Assembly (NCBI GenBank): GCA_905215805.1
Contig: CAJMRL010000012.1
Location: 1-64,000 of the forward strand
Origin: an uncultured bacterium
Lineage (GTDB): Bacteria; Bacillota; Clostridia; UBA1381
Direction of reading: 5' to 3'
Length of the DNA: 64,000 nucleotides
The position numbers and the translations under genes were made by a program. Below are positions 7,184-15,575 of the stretch, one piece after another (the first letter of the stretch is position 1; every line of letters begins with the position of its first letter). The notes under the pieces were generated by a model. It was not told the DNA's origin. It worked only from the letters and a program-made list of their open reading frames with translations, and did no database searches.

Positions 7184-7264
7184 TAAGCTTTGATAAAATA
7201 TTTAGATTATTTTTCCTTAGTTTAACGAATTTGCCGATATTTTTAAAATAATGCCAAATTGTAA

Positions 7265-7293
7265 TTGACATTTCAATTATGTTGATATATAAT
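7265..7293 (+). promoter_or_regulatory. Promoter of glmM
   Basis: TTGACA (7265-7270), 17-nt spacer, TATAAT (7288-7293), about 40 nt before the ATG. Confidence 0.75.
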
Positions 7294-7335
7294 GTAAGCG
7301 TATAATTTTGTTTTCAATTCAGGAGGAATATATAT

Positions 7336-8688
7336 ATGGGTAAATTATTCGGCACTGACGGCATAAGAGGGATTGCCAACAAGGAGCTTACGGCGGAGCT
7401 GGCTTTTAAAACGGGACAGTGCGGCGCATATGTGCTTACAAAGCATACCAAGGGCAGACGTCCGAGGATTCTTATAGGAAAGGATACGAGAAAATCCGGC
7501 GATATGCTTGAGGCGGCTTTAACGGCAGGCTTGTGCTCGGTGGGCGTAAAGGTAATTCCGTTGGGAGTTATACCGACTCCGGCTGTGGCATATCTTACAA
7601 GACTTTACAAGGCAGACGCGGGCGTTGTCATTTCGGCATCGCATAACCCGTGCGAATATAACGGAATAAAATTCTTTAACGGAGACGGATACAAGCTTTC
7701 GGACGGTATAGAGAATGAAATAGAGGAATACCTTTTGGGAGAAAAGGAAATAGATGACCTCCCCACTCACGGCAAGGTCGGATATGTAAGCGCTAACCAT
7801 AATGCCGTTGAGGATTATGTTTCGTTTGCGTGCTCAACGATAGACTGCCGTCTTGACGGAATGAAAATAGCGGTCGACTGCGCCAACGGAGCAAGCTACC
7901 AGACGGCGTTTAAGGCTTTAAATAAACTGGGCGCAAACGTAGAAGCAATACATAACACCCCGGACGGAATAAATATAAACTACAAATGCGGCTCTACCCA
8001 TATGGAAAGCCTCCAAGCATATGTTAAATCGATAGGCGCGGACGTCGGTATCGCATTTGACGGCGATGCGGACAGAATGCTTGCGGTTGACGAAAACGGA
8101 AACCTTATAGACGGAGACCAGATAATGGCGGTATGCGCACAGTATATGCAGACGCAGGGAAAGCTTAAGCAGAATACGCTTGTGGCTACTGTTATGAGTA
8201 ATCTCGGACTTTTCATAGCCGGCGAAAAGATGGGACTCAATATACCCAGAACAAAGGTCGGCGACAGATATGTGCTTGAGGAAATGCTTGCAAACGGCTA
8301 TAATATAGGCGGCGAGCAGTCGGGACATATAATATTCCTCGATTACAATACGACCGGAGACGGTTTGGTAAGCGCGCTTCAGTTTTTATCGGTGCTTAAA
8401 AAGACGGGCAAAAAGGCGTCGGAGGCGGCTTTGATAGTAAAGGTCATGCCTCAGGTATTGTGCAATGCAACGGTAAAGCTTGAGAATAAGAATAAATACA
8501 TGGAAAATGAGGAAATAGCAAAGGCATGCAAGGCTCTTGAGGATGAATTCAACGGCGAGGGACGCGTGCTCATAAGACCTTCCGGCACTGAACCTTTGGT
8601 AAGAGTTATGATAGAGGGCAGCGATCAGAAGTATATATCCAAAAAAGCTCGTGAGCTTGCGGATATGATAGAACGTATTTTAGGCTGA
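7336..8688 (+). CDS. glmM: Phosphoglucosamine mutase
   Basis: A 450-residue enzyme that converts glucosamine-6-phosphate to glucosamine-1-phosphate on the way to UDP-GlcNAc and peptidoglycan. All family motifs are present: FGTDGIRG near residue 5, the phosphoserine loop ISASHNP with Ser102, the metal loop DGDADR (Asp242, 244, 246), the sugar-binding GGEQSGH near 325 and the phosphate-binding RPSGTEPLVRV near 415. Length is normal. ATG 7336 has AGGAGG upstream. In many Firmicutes glmM follows cdaA-cdaR; here it is monocistronic and those genes lie about 38 kb away on the other strand. Confidence 0.97.
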   Translation: MGKLFGTDGIRGIANKELTAELAFKTGQCGAYVLTKHTKGRRPRILIGKDTRKSGDMLEAALTAGLCSVGVKVIPLGVIPTPAVAYLTRLYKADAGVVISASHNPCEYNGIKFFNGDGYKLSDGIENEIEEYLLGEKEIDDLPTHGKVGYVSANHNAVEDYVSFACSTIDCRLDGMKIAVDCANGASYQTAFKALNKLGANVEAIHNTPDGININYKCGSTHMESLQAYVKSIGADVGIAFDGDADRMLAVDENGNLIDGDQIMAVCAQYMQTQGKLKQNTLVATVMSNLGLFIAGEKMGLNIPRTKVGDRYVLEEMLANGYNIGGEQSGHIIFLDYNTTGDGLVSALQFLSVLKKTGKKASEAALIVKVMPQVLCNATVKLENKNKYMENEEIAKACKALEDEFNGEGRVLIRPSGTEPLVRVMIEGSDQKYISKKARELADMIERILG

Positions 8689-8695
8689 TTTTTCA

Positions 8696-8807
8696 GGGGG
8701 CTGTCGCTTTTGGTATAATCCCCTTAGAGTAGACACATGAAATAACAAAAACGTTCATGTTCACTCTAAGGGGGTTTTTCTATGCAATTCTTAATGCGAC
8801 AGTGCCC
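8696..8807. repeat. Nested palindromic element after glmM
   Basis: Outer arms GGGGGCTGTCGC (8696-8707) and GCGACAGTGCCC (8796-8807, followed by a T-run) enclose a second, longer inverted repeat at 8719-8774 (CCCCTTAGAGT ... ACTCTAAGGGG with TTTTT after it). The outer arms belong to the dispersed gene-end family also seen at 20313, 35915, 48879, 54999 and 58003. The inner hairpin looks like an insertion into it; either can terminate glmM transcription. Confidence 0.7.
8719..8778 (+). terminator. Intrinsic terminator of glmM
   Basis: Stem of about 20 bp with a few mismatches (CCCCTTAGAGT ... ACTCTAAGGGG) followed by GTTTTT. Confidence 0.75.
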
Positions 8808-8843
8808 TTTATTTTTTTGCTGCGAATTTTTTTGCGAAAAATA

Positions 8844-8872
8844 TTGAAAAGAGATAAAAAATATGGTATAAT
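8844..8872 (+). promoter_or_regulatory. Promoter of the SNF2 helicase gene
   Basis: TTGAAA (8844-8849), 17-nt spacer, TATAAT (8867-8872). Confidence 0.6.
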
Positions 8873-8911
8873 AATAGGATAAATCAAACAGCATAGGTAT
8901 AGGAAGAAAGG

Positions 8912-11900
8912 GTGCGGCGGCATATGGACATTACGGATGCTATGATAAAGAAATCTTGTTCAGCCACGATGTATAAGCGCGGAATGGAATACTTCCGCGA
9001 AGGAAGAGTGCATTTAAGAAAACGCGGGGATAATTTTATAAATGCGGTCGTGGACGGTGATGAGATATATAATGTACAGGTAAAATTTGATGAAAACGGG
9101 ATAACAGGCTGTATGTGCACATGCCCGTATTTTCAGACCATGAACTCGGTATGCAAGCATATAGTAGCGGCAATGAAGCAGCGGCAGACAGAAATTGAAG
9201 AGGGCGGCAGCTACGTTGACGAGAACGACCAGCTTGCCCAGATGCTGTGCGGGGAGTATATGGCTCAGAAAAATGAGAAGGAAACGCTTTATCCGGCGTT
9301 TGTCATATATATAAACACGAGCGCAAAAACCGGAACAAGCTGCAGCGTGGCGATGATGTTTAACGGAGCGGCGCTTCACGGCATAGAAAATTTTCTCGAC
9401 AGCTATATATCGGTACGTGAATTTAAAATCGACCGTTCCCTCTCCTACATTCCCGGAAAGACGGAGTTCGGCAAATATCACCGTGAAGTCGTGGATATTC
9501 TTGCGGAGGGATACGAAAACCGCTCGGGAGATTCAAATTATTATCATAAGGCGGCGTACAGAACGCCTATAGGAGTAAACACGCTCGGAAGAATTCTTCC
9601 GTATATGAAATATGTTGATTTTTCGCTGTTTTTTGATGCGATAGACTTGGGCGCTGTTCAGATAAAGGAAGAAAATCCCGATATATTGATAGATGTAAAC
9701 GCTCTGGATAATGAAATAACAATGACTGTCAGCGAAAGGGGCTTTGCGCTCACGCGTGACGGGGAATGGTTCTTTTATGAAAATGCAATATACCATACCG
9801 ATGAGGAATGGCGCGGATATTTTATGCCGATATACAGGGCGCTTGCGGTAGAGAGCAGGACCTATATAGCCTTCCGCGGTGCAAACAGGATAAGCTTTGC
9901 TTCGGAGGTGCTTCCGGCAATAGAAGGAAGGCGCGGAGTTGTAACGCAGGGGCTTGATGAGGTGATAGTGAATGAAAAGCCGACATTTGAGATATATTTC
10001 GATGCATTCGGAGAACGCATCACAGCGGCGGTCATAGCGTCTTACGGCTCGATCTCCATGACTCTTCCCGGAGGAGAAAATACAAGCTCCAAGGTAGTTG
10101 TGCGTGATTTCGAGGCGGAGAATGATATTTTGTATTCATTCGAGGGATTTTCGAGGGATAACGGCAGATTTGTGATAGACGACGATGATAGGATATACGA
10201 TTTTATAACGCTTGAAATACCTATACTGCAAGCTAAGGCTAAGCTTTATATGTCCGACAGGTTTAAGGCTGTAAGTATTACTAATGATATAGATTTAAAG
10301 GTCTGGGTCGATTATAATAGGGAAACGAATCTTTTGGAGGCGGAATTTGAAACTGACCTGAGCTATTCGGAGATCAGGGAGATTTTAAAGGCTGTAAGGC
10401 TCAGACGCAAATTCTTCCGCCTTAAGGACGGACGCTTTCTTGATATTGCAGGGTCTATGGAAAGCAGCCCGCTTTCAGTCATGGCGTCGCTTGATTTTAC
10501 CGATAAGGAGCTGAAAGCCGGGGCAAAATCTCTGCCCAAATATAATGCGCTGTATCTGGATGCTTTGGATAAGATAAAGAAGCGGGAAGGCTTTGATGAG
10601 CTTATAAGAAGGATTAAAAATACCGAGGCCGTTTTTCCGGAGCATCTTAAGGATATATTAAGAGGCTATCAGAAAACAGGTATCGCATGGATGCGTCAGC
10701 TTTCTATGCTGGGGCTGGGTGGGATCCTTGCGGACGATATGGGTCTGGGAAAAACATTGCAGGTCATAGCCTTCTTTATGGGAGAAAAGCCGAAAAGACC
10801 GGCGCTTATAGTAGCTCCGAGCGCGCTTTTGTATAACTGGTATAACGAAATACAAACCTTTACTCCCGAAGCAAAAGTGCTTATAGCGGACGGGGAAAAG
10901 AGCGCAAGAGAAAAGGATATAAGGACGGCGATGGATTATGATTTTGTCATAACATCATATCCGCTTTTAAGGCGTGATGCGGAGCTGTATAAGGAAATAA
11001 GCTTTTCATATTGCTTTATAGATGAAGCGCAGAATATAAAAAATCCAAAGACGATGAATGCGCTGAGCGTTAAGAATGTACGTGCGGATATAAAATTCGC
11101 GCTTACTGGTACTCCGGTCGAGAATTCGCTTCTGGAGCTTTGGAGCATATTTGATTATGTAATGAAGGGGTTTTTGTACAGCGCCGCGGAATTCAAGCGC
11201 CGATATGAGATACCTATCACAAAGGAAGGCGACGCAGGTGCGTCAAGAAGCCTGCGTACAAAGATAAAGCCGTTTATATTGAGAAGAATGAAGGACGAGG
11301 TGCTCTATGAGCTGCCGGAAAAGATAGAAAATACGATGTATGCCGAGCTTGTGCCGGAGCAGAAGCAGCTTTATGCCTCCTATCTTGCAACGGCAAAGGA
11401 CCGCACTCTTTCCCTGCTTCAGGACGGAAGCGCGGACGGCAAATTTCAGATACTTACGCTGCTTACGAGGCTTCGTCAGATATGCTGTCATCCGGCTTTG
11501 TTTGATACAGCATATAAAAGTGAAAGCGGAAAGCTGGAGATGCTTATGGATATTATCGACAGCGCCATTGACTCCGGACACAGGCTGCTTATATTTTCCC
11601 AGTTTACCTCGATGCTCAACATAATCGAGAAAAAGCTTTCTCAGAGGAAAATAGAGTTTTTCCGGCTGGACGGCTCAACAAAGCCCTATGACCGAATGGA
11701 AATGAGCGAGCAGTTTAATTTGGGTCAGAGAAGCGTGTTTTTGATTTCGTTAAAGGCGGGAGGTACTGGACTTAACCTTACCGGAGCGGATATGGTCGTG
11801 CATTACGACCCATGGTGGAATCCGGCGGTTATGGACCAGGCTACCGACCGTGCTTACAGAATAGGACAAAAAAGAGCTGTACAGGTCATAAGACTTGTGT

Positions 11901-12034
11901 CAAGAGGAACTATAGAGGAAAAAATAATACGTCTTCAGGAAAGCAAACGCTCCCTGGCGGACGATATTATAAGAGTAAACAACAACTCGCTGTCATCGCT
12001 TACTAATGAGGAGATAATTTCTTTATTTGAATGA
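8912..12034 (+). CDS. SWIM zinc-finger SNF2-family DEAD/DEAH helicase
   Basis: A 1040-residue ATP-dependent DNA translocase. Residues ~66-86 are a SWIM zinc finger (C-T-C ... C-K-H). A long middle region (about 130-560) resembles the bacterial SNF2-associated domain. The C-terminal half is the SNF2 ATPase: Walker A DDMGLGKT near 610, DEAQ box near 704, SALTGTPVEN-type motif III, and the helicase C lobe with LIFSQFTSML near 890 and a final GGTGLNLTGAD plus DRAYRIGQ. GTG 8912 is adopted because AGGAAG precedes it; ATG 8924 is an alternative. Bacterial relatives (HepA/RapA-like) remodel protein-nucleic acid complexes. It stands alone with no methylase or nuclease beside it, so a defence role is not supported. 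Confidence 0.9.
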   Translation: MRRHMDITDAMIKKSCSATMYKRGMEYFREGRVHLRKRGDNFINAVVDGDEIYNVQVKFDENGITGCMCTCPYFQTMNSVCKHIVAAMKQRQTEIEEGGSYVDENDQLAQMLCGEYMAQKNEKETLYPAFVIYINTSAKTGTSCSVAMMFNGAALHGIENFLDSYISVREFKIDRSLSYIPGKTEFGKYHREVVDILAEGYENRSGDSNYYHKAAYRTPIGVNTLGRILPYMKYVDFSLFFDAIDLGAVQIKEENPDILIDVNALDNEITMTVSERGFALTRDGEWFFYENAIYHTDEEWRGYFMPIYRALAVESRTYIAFRGANRISFASEVLPAIEGRRGVVTQGLDEVIVNEKPTFEIYFDAFGERITAAVIASYGSISMTLPGGENTSSKVVVRDFEAENDILYSFEGFSRDNGRFVIDDDDRIYDFITLEIPILQAKAKLYMSDRFKAVSITNDIDLKVWVDYNRETNLLEAEFETDLSYSEIREILKAVRLRRKFFRLKDGRFLDIAGSMESSPLSVMASLDFTDKELKAGAKSLPKYNALYLDALDKIKKREGFDELIRRIKNTEAVFPEHLKDILRGYQKTGIAWMRQLSMLGLGGILADDMGLGKTLQVIAFFMGEKPKRPALIVAPSALLYNWYNEIQTFTPEAKVLIADGEKSAREKDIRTAMDYDFVITSYPLLRRDAELYKEISFSYCFIDEAQNIKNPKTMNALSVKNVRADIKFALTGTPVENSLLELWSIFDYVMKGFLYSAAEFKRRYEIPITKEGDAGASRSLRTKIKPFILRRMKDEVLYELPEKIENTMYAELVPEQKQLYASYLATAKDRTLSLLQDGSADGKFQILTLLTRLRQICCHPALFDTAYKSESGKLEMLMDIIDSAIDSGHRLLIFSQFTSMLNIIEKKLSQRKIEFFRLDGSTKPYDRMEMSEQFNLGQRSVFLISLKAGGTGLNLTGADMVVHYDPWWNPAVMDQATDRAYRIGQKRAVQVIRLVSRGTIEEKIIRLQESKRSLADDIIRVNNNSLSSLTNEEIISLFE

Positions 12035-12148
12035 GAAACATTGATTTAATATCCGCAAAGAACGAAAGACAGCGTGAAAGATAAGAGGCGCGTTCCGCCT
12101 TTTACCGGAGCTTTAGGTATGAAACTGCTAAAGGAAAGGAAGATCGAA

Positions 12149-13792
12149 ATGCTTCACAGAAAAAAATCTCATAAAAGAAGATTTGAAATGTATCCTGACG
12201 AGGAAGAAAAGAAGGGGCTTTCTCATAAGCAGATAACGCTGATATTTTTTGCGGCGCTCTGGATACTTATGAATATTATAGCCGTTATATATATCAAATC
12301 GAGCAGAAATATATATTTCTGGGATGCGGCGACATATTGGGATATTTCAAGAGAAATAGCCTCCGGGAAAATAAGTCCCGGCTTTTGGAAAAACGTGTAC
12401 GATTCAATAGCGCAGATGGACTATAACTATGTCGCGGGACTGCCGAGCGCAGTATTCGTATGGCTGTTCGGGCAGTCAAGGCTGGTGTATATATTAAGTC
12501 TTGTAAACCTTTATGCCATGCCGTCTGTGGTCATGATATACAAACTGGCAAAGCGGCTCGGCAAAGCGGAATATTTCTCTGCCGTCGCTGCCGTAATGGT
12601 GTTTCCGATAATACTTTTTATAACGCTTATAGGCTTTGTGGACGTGGGCGGTCTGCTTTTCGGACTGATATGTATGTATTTGTATTTTACAAAAAGCCCG
12701 AAGCGTCCCGAATACGGACGGCATATCACCATAGGAATGCTTCTGGTGCTCATGATGATATGGAGAAGATGGTATGCGTTTTTTGCTGTTTCGTTTATTA
12801 CTGCTATGATAGCGGACTGCGTGATTTACAGAAAGAAAATCATACCGGTTCTCGTGACGATTATCACGAGCGCAGTTGTCATACTGCTGTTTTTCCGCGG
12901 ATTCTTTTATACAAAGCTTATCGCGGATTACGGGAATATGTATTCGGGCTATAAATTTTCGGCATCCACCGATTTTAAGCTTGCGGCGCGTTATTTCGGC
13001 GTTATAACGGTTCTGGCGCTTGCGGCGGGATCGGTCTTTGCAGGTATAAAGAAGGGCGAAAAGCGAACGGTATTTTTATGGATTCAAATTATCGTATGCT
13101 TCGTTATGTTCATCTCCACCCAGACTCACGGACAGCAGCATCTTTTGCTTTATGTGCCGGCGTTTGCGGTGATGTTTATAATACTGCTCAGATATGTGAA
13201 TAAGCTGTGGCTTTTCGGATGTATTTGCCTTGTTGCGCTGTGCAATTCGATAAATGTGAATATACCGCGTCAGCAGCCGAATAATATACAGGAAATAAGC
13301 CATATGGCGCTTATACCGGATTTCTCTATGCGCCCGATAAAAAGAGCGGATACGGATGAGATGCTTGCGCTCAAGCATAAGCTCGATGAAACGATCGAGC
13401 CGGGGAAAACTGTGGGAATACTTGCGTCCTCATTCCAGCTTAACGAGGATGTTTTAAGAAATGTGGAATATTCGGTAGGAGAAGCTCCGGCGAGAGAGGA
13501 TTATATAGCGAATCTTCCGCAGGTGGATTCGAGGGATACCGACGTTACAGAGCTGTTTAATGTAAATTACATGCTTGTCGCAACTCCGGCCCAGACGCAT
13601 CTTGCCGAAGGCTCGCAGAAGGTAGTAACAAATGCGGTGGATTGTTTCGTGAATTATACCGGCTTCGCTCAGGCATATGATGAAATTTATGATTTTGAAA
13701 CTACCATCGATAATATGACTCTTAAATTATATAAGAGAAACAGGACAGTGCCCAATTCGGCTATACGTGAATTTGAGGAATCATTGAGATAG
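12149..13792 (+). CDS. GT-C type membrane glycosyltransferase (ArnT/PMT-like)
   Basis: A 547-residue protein with about 11 membrane segments, preceded by a basic cytoplasmic N-terminus. After the first membrane segment comes the short outside loop FWDAATYWDISREIA, which carries the acidic residues typical of GT-C enzymes that use lipid-linked sugars. ATG 12149 is chosen because AAGGAAAGGAAG precedes it; a GTG at 12074 in the same frame lacks a site. The C-terminal ~110 residues are soluble and extracytoplasmic. Substrate is unknown; cell-wall polymer or lipid-linked glycan decoration is likely. A second GT-C gene of similar layout lies at 56584. Confidence 0.75.
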   Translation: MLHRKKSHKRRFEMYPDEEEKKGLSHKQITLIFFAALWILMNIIAVIYIKSSRNIYFWDAATYWDISREIASGKISPGFWKNVYDSIAQMDYNYVAGLPSAVFVWLFGQSRLVYILSLVNLYAMPSVVMIYKLAKRLGKAEYFSAVAAVMVFPIILFITLIGFVDVGGLLFGLICMYLYFTKSPKRPEYGRHITIGMLLVLMMIWRRWYAFFAVSFITAMIADCVIYRKKIIPVLVTIITSAVVILLFFRGFFYTKLIADYGNMYSGYKFSASTDFKLAARYFGVITVLALAAGSVFAGIKKGEKRTVFLWIQIIVCFVMFISTQTHGQQHLLLYVPAFAVMFIILLRYVNKLWLFGCICLVALCNSINVNIPRQQPNNIQEISHMALIPDFSMRPIKRADTDEMLALKHKLDETIEPGKTVGILASSFQLNEDVLRNVEYSVGEAPAREDYIANLPQVDSRDTDVTELFNVNYMLVATPAQTHLAEGSQKVVTNAVDCFVNYTGFAQAYDEIYDFETTIDNMTLKLYKRNRTVPNSAIREFEESLR

Positions 13793-13834
13793 CGCGCAAT
13801 ACATTCAGTTTACAATAAGTTTACAGTTCCATAA

Positions 13835-13863
13835 TTGACTTTTTAATATTATTGCGGTAAAAT
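13835..13863 (+). promoter_or_regulatory. Promoter of the zinc-ribbon membrane protein gene
   Basis: TTGACT (13835-13840), 17-nt spacer, TAAAAT (13858-13863). Confidence 0.5.
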
Positions 13864-13898
13864 AAAGCTAACAATACTGGAAAGGAAGATAGCTTGAT

Positions 13899-14852
13899 AT
13901 GAGGAGCTGTATATATTGCGGAAGGGAGCTTGCGCCTGGGGAGGTTTGCAGCTGCCCTCAAAGTATCGCTCACAGAAACGCAAAACAGACGGAACAGTCC
14001 GGTACAGATTCGGTAAATACAGATAAGGACGGGAAAGAAACCAAGAAAAAGGATAAGAAAGAAAAGAAAGAAAAAAAGCATTTTGGCAGAGAAAAAAGCT
14101 ACGCCAAGACAAATCACGAATACAATGCGGACAATGCAGGCTACAGAACAGGATATACTCAAAAGGAAAGCGCGTTTAAGCATTCATATTACAGGGCAAA
14201 GGTAAAACGTGCGGCAAAGAGGAATTCGATAGATTCAAAGAATTTTTTCAAAAACCTATGGCAGACATTTGTAAGCTCGCTGCGTTCTCCAACAGATTCC
14301 GTCATAAATCCGCCGGATATGAGCTGGCCCATGATGCTTGCAATATGGGCGATTCAGGGCGCTTTGATATGGCTTTGCGTTTTCTTTATAATTACAAATA
14401 TATCGAGAGGACCGTTTTCAATCCTTGCATCCATGCTTGCCCTGAAAGGAATGGCGGGATACAGGAATATAATGTATATGCTGCTGTCGATGGTTTCGGG
14501 CGCGATGGGCGGAATTGTGATGCTGTATTTATATACGGGTGTGTTCTATTTGGTGAACCGCTTTGTATTCCGCATACGCACCACGCCTTATAAGAGCTTT
14601 TGCCAGAGATTGGCGCTTACTACGATACCGTTTGCGCTTACGGCGGTCATAGGAACGGCTTTGAGCATGATATCTTCGACAACGCTTTTGATACTTCTGC
14701 TTACCGGCGCGGTGAGCTGGGTAATATTGACCTATGAGGCGCTCAAGACCGAGTGGATATCGTTTACAAGAGGACGGGTGCTGTACGGTATCATGATAGG
14801 ATTTTTCGCTCTGTTCACATTTATATGTTATTTTATAAGGATAAGCGGCTGA
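13899..14852 (+). CDS. Zinc-ribbon plus Yip1-like membrane protein
   Basis: A 317-residue protein. Residues 1-25 are a zinc ribbon (CIYCGRE ... CSCPQ), followed by a very Lys-rich, disordered segment (about 30-105), then five membrane segments from about residue 145 to the end. The layout (ribbon, charged linker, Yip1-like membrane domain) is common in Firmicutes proteins of unknown function. The ribosome site (GGAAAGGAAG) is about 10 nt from the ATG. RidA follows after 41 nt on the same strand and is probably co-transcribed, though no functional link is evident. Confidence 0.65.
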   Translation: MRSCIYCGRELAPGEVCSCPQSIAHRNAKQTEQSGTDSVNTDKDGKETKKKDKKEKKEKKHFGREKSYAKTNHEYNADNAGYRTGYTQKESAFKHSYYRAKVKRAAKRNSIDSKNFFKNLWQTFVSSLRSPTDSVINPPDMSWPMMLAIWAIQGALIWLCVFFIITNISRGPFSILASMLALKGMAGYRNIMYMLLSMVSGAMGGIVMLYLYTGVFYLVNRFVFRIRTTPYKSFCQRLALTTIPFALTAVIGTALSMISSTTLLILLLTGAVSWVILTYEALKTEWISFTRGRVLYGIMIGFFALFTFICYFIRISG

Positions 14853-14893
14853 GGTAAAACCGAGGCTAATATATAATAAAGGTGGTAATACTA

Positions 14894-15265
14894 ATGAAAG
14901 AAATCAAAACATCAAACGCTCCGGCGGCTATAGGACCGTATTCACAGGCGATAGTCGTTGGAAATATGCTCTTTACGTCCGGTCAGATCCCGATAGATCC
15001 AAAAACGGGAGAGATACCAGAGGGCGTTGAGGCGCAGGCAAGACAGGCTCTTACAAATGTAAAGAACCTTATAGAGGCTGCCGGCGCATCGATAGATAAT
15101 GTCGTAAAGACAACGGTGTTTATTAAAAATATGGATGATTTTGCAAAGATAAATGAAATATATGCACAATATTTCACAGAGCCGTTCCCGGCGCGTTCAT
15201 GCGTTGAGGTGGCAAGACTTCCAAAGGATGTTTTGCTTGAGGTTGAAACTATTGTTGAGCTATAA
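14894..15265 (+). CDS. ridA: RidA-family 2-iminobutanoate/2-iminopropanoate deaminase
   Basis: A 123-residue cytoplasmic enzyme of normal length that hydrolyses reactive enamine/imine intermediates released by PLP enzymes. Signatures: NAPAAIGPYSQA at the N-terminus, FTSGQIPIDP, and the C-terminal PARSCVEVARLPKDVLLEVE with the active-site Arg. The start is ATG 14894, which has AAAGGTGG upstream, and not the in-frame ATG 12 nt earlier. Confidence 0.93.
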   Translation: MKEIKTSNAPAAIGPYSQAIVVGNMLFTSGQIPIDPKTGEIPEGVEAQARQALTNVKNLIEAAGASIDNVVKTTVFIKNMDDFAKINEIYAQYFTEPFPARSCVEVARLPKDVLLEVETIVEL

Positions 15266-15281
15266 TATTCATCTTCTTTTT

Positions 15282-15322
15282 AGAGGTTGTCGCGTCAAAA
15301 CGCGGCAGCCTCTTTTTTTTGC
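15282..15322 (+). terminator. Intrinsic terminator of ridA
   Basis: GAGGTTGTCGCG pairs with CGCGGCAGCCTC (two G-U pairs) and is followed by eight Ts. Its sequence (GGYTGYCGC) resembles the outer arms of the dispersed gene-end elements. Confidence 0.9.
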
Positions 15323-15429
15323 GCCCGAAAGCAAAAGAAATATTGGAATATTAATGAAATATATGATAAATTATGAAAATGACCCATAAATTTTTAGCTT
15401 GAAGGAAAATATTACCCTGACCAAAAATA

Positions 15430-15458
15430 TTGAAAATAATTATAATTTATGTTAAAAT
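15430..15458 (+). promoter_or_regulatory. Promoter of the CAP-domain protein gene
   Basis: TTGAAA (15430-15435), 17-nt spacer, TAAAAT (15453-15458). Transcription would start almost exactly at the first hairpin of the leader. Confidence 0.5.
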
Positions 15459-15465
15459 AAGCTCT

Positions 15466-15531
15466 CTGATAAAAATTATTATCAGATTACAATATATAGT
15501 AGACTAAATCTATAAATAAGTCTATATATTG
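15466..15531 (+). promoter_or_regulatory. Two hairpins at the 5' end of the CAP gene leader
   Basis: CTGATAA ... TTATCAG (15466-15485) is followed by CAATATATAGTAGACT ... AGTCTATATATTG (15490-15531). Neither has a T-run. Placed at the very start of the predicted transcript they could protect the mRNA from 5'-end decay. Confidence 0.45.
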
Positions 15532-15575
15532 TATAAAATATGGGTATATGCCCGATAAAAACAAGGAGGAAATTA

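Noticed and set aside
8912..12034. SNF2 helicase as part of a DISARM- or other phage-defence island
   Set aside because: No methyltransferase, nuclease or PLD-type gene is adjacent; the neighbours are housekeeping genes.
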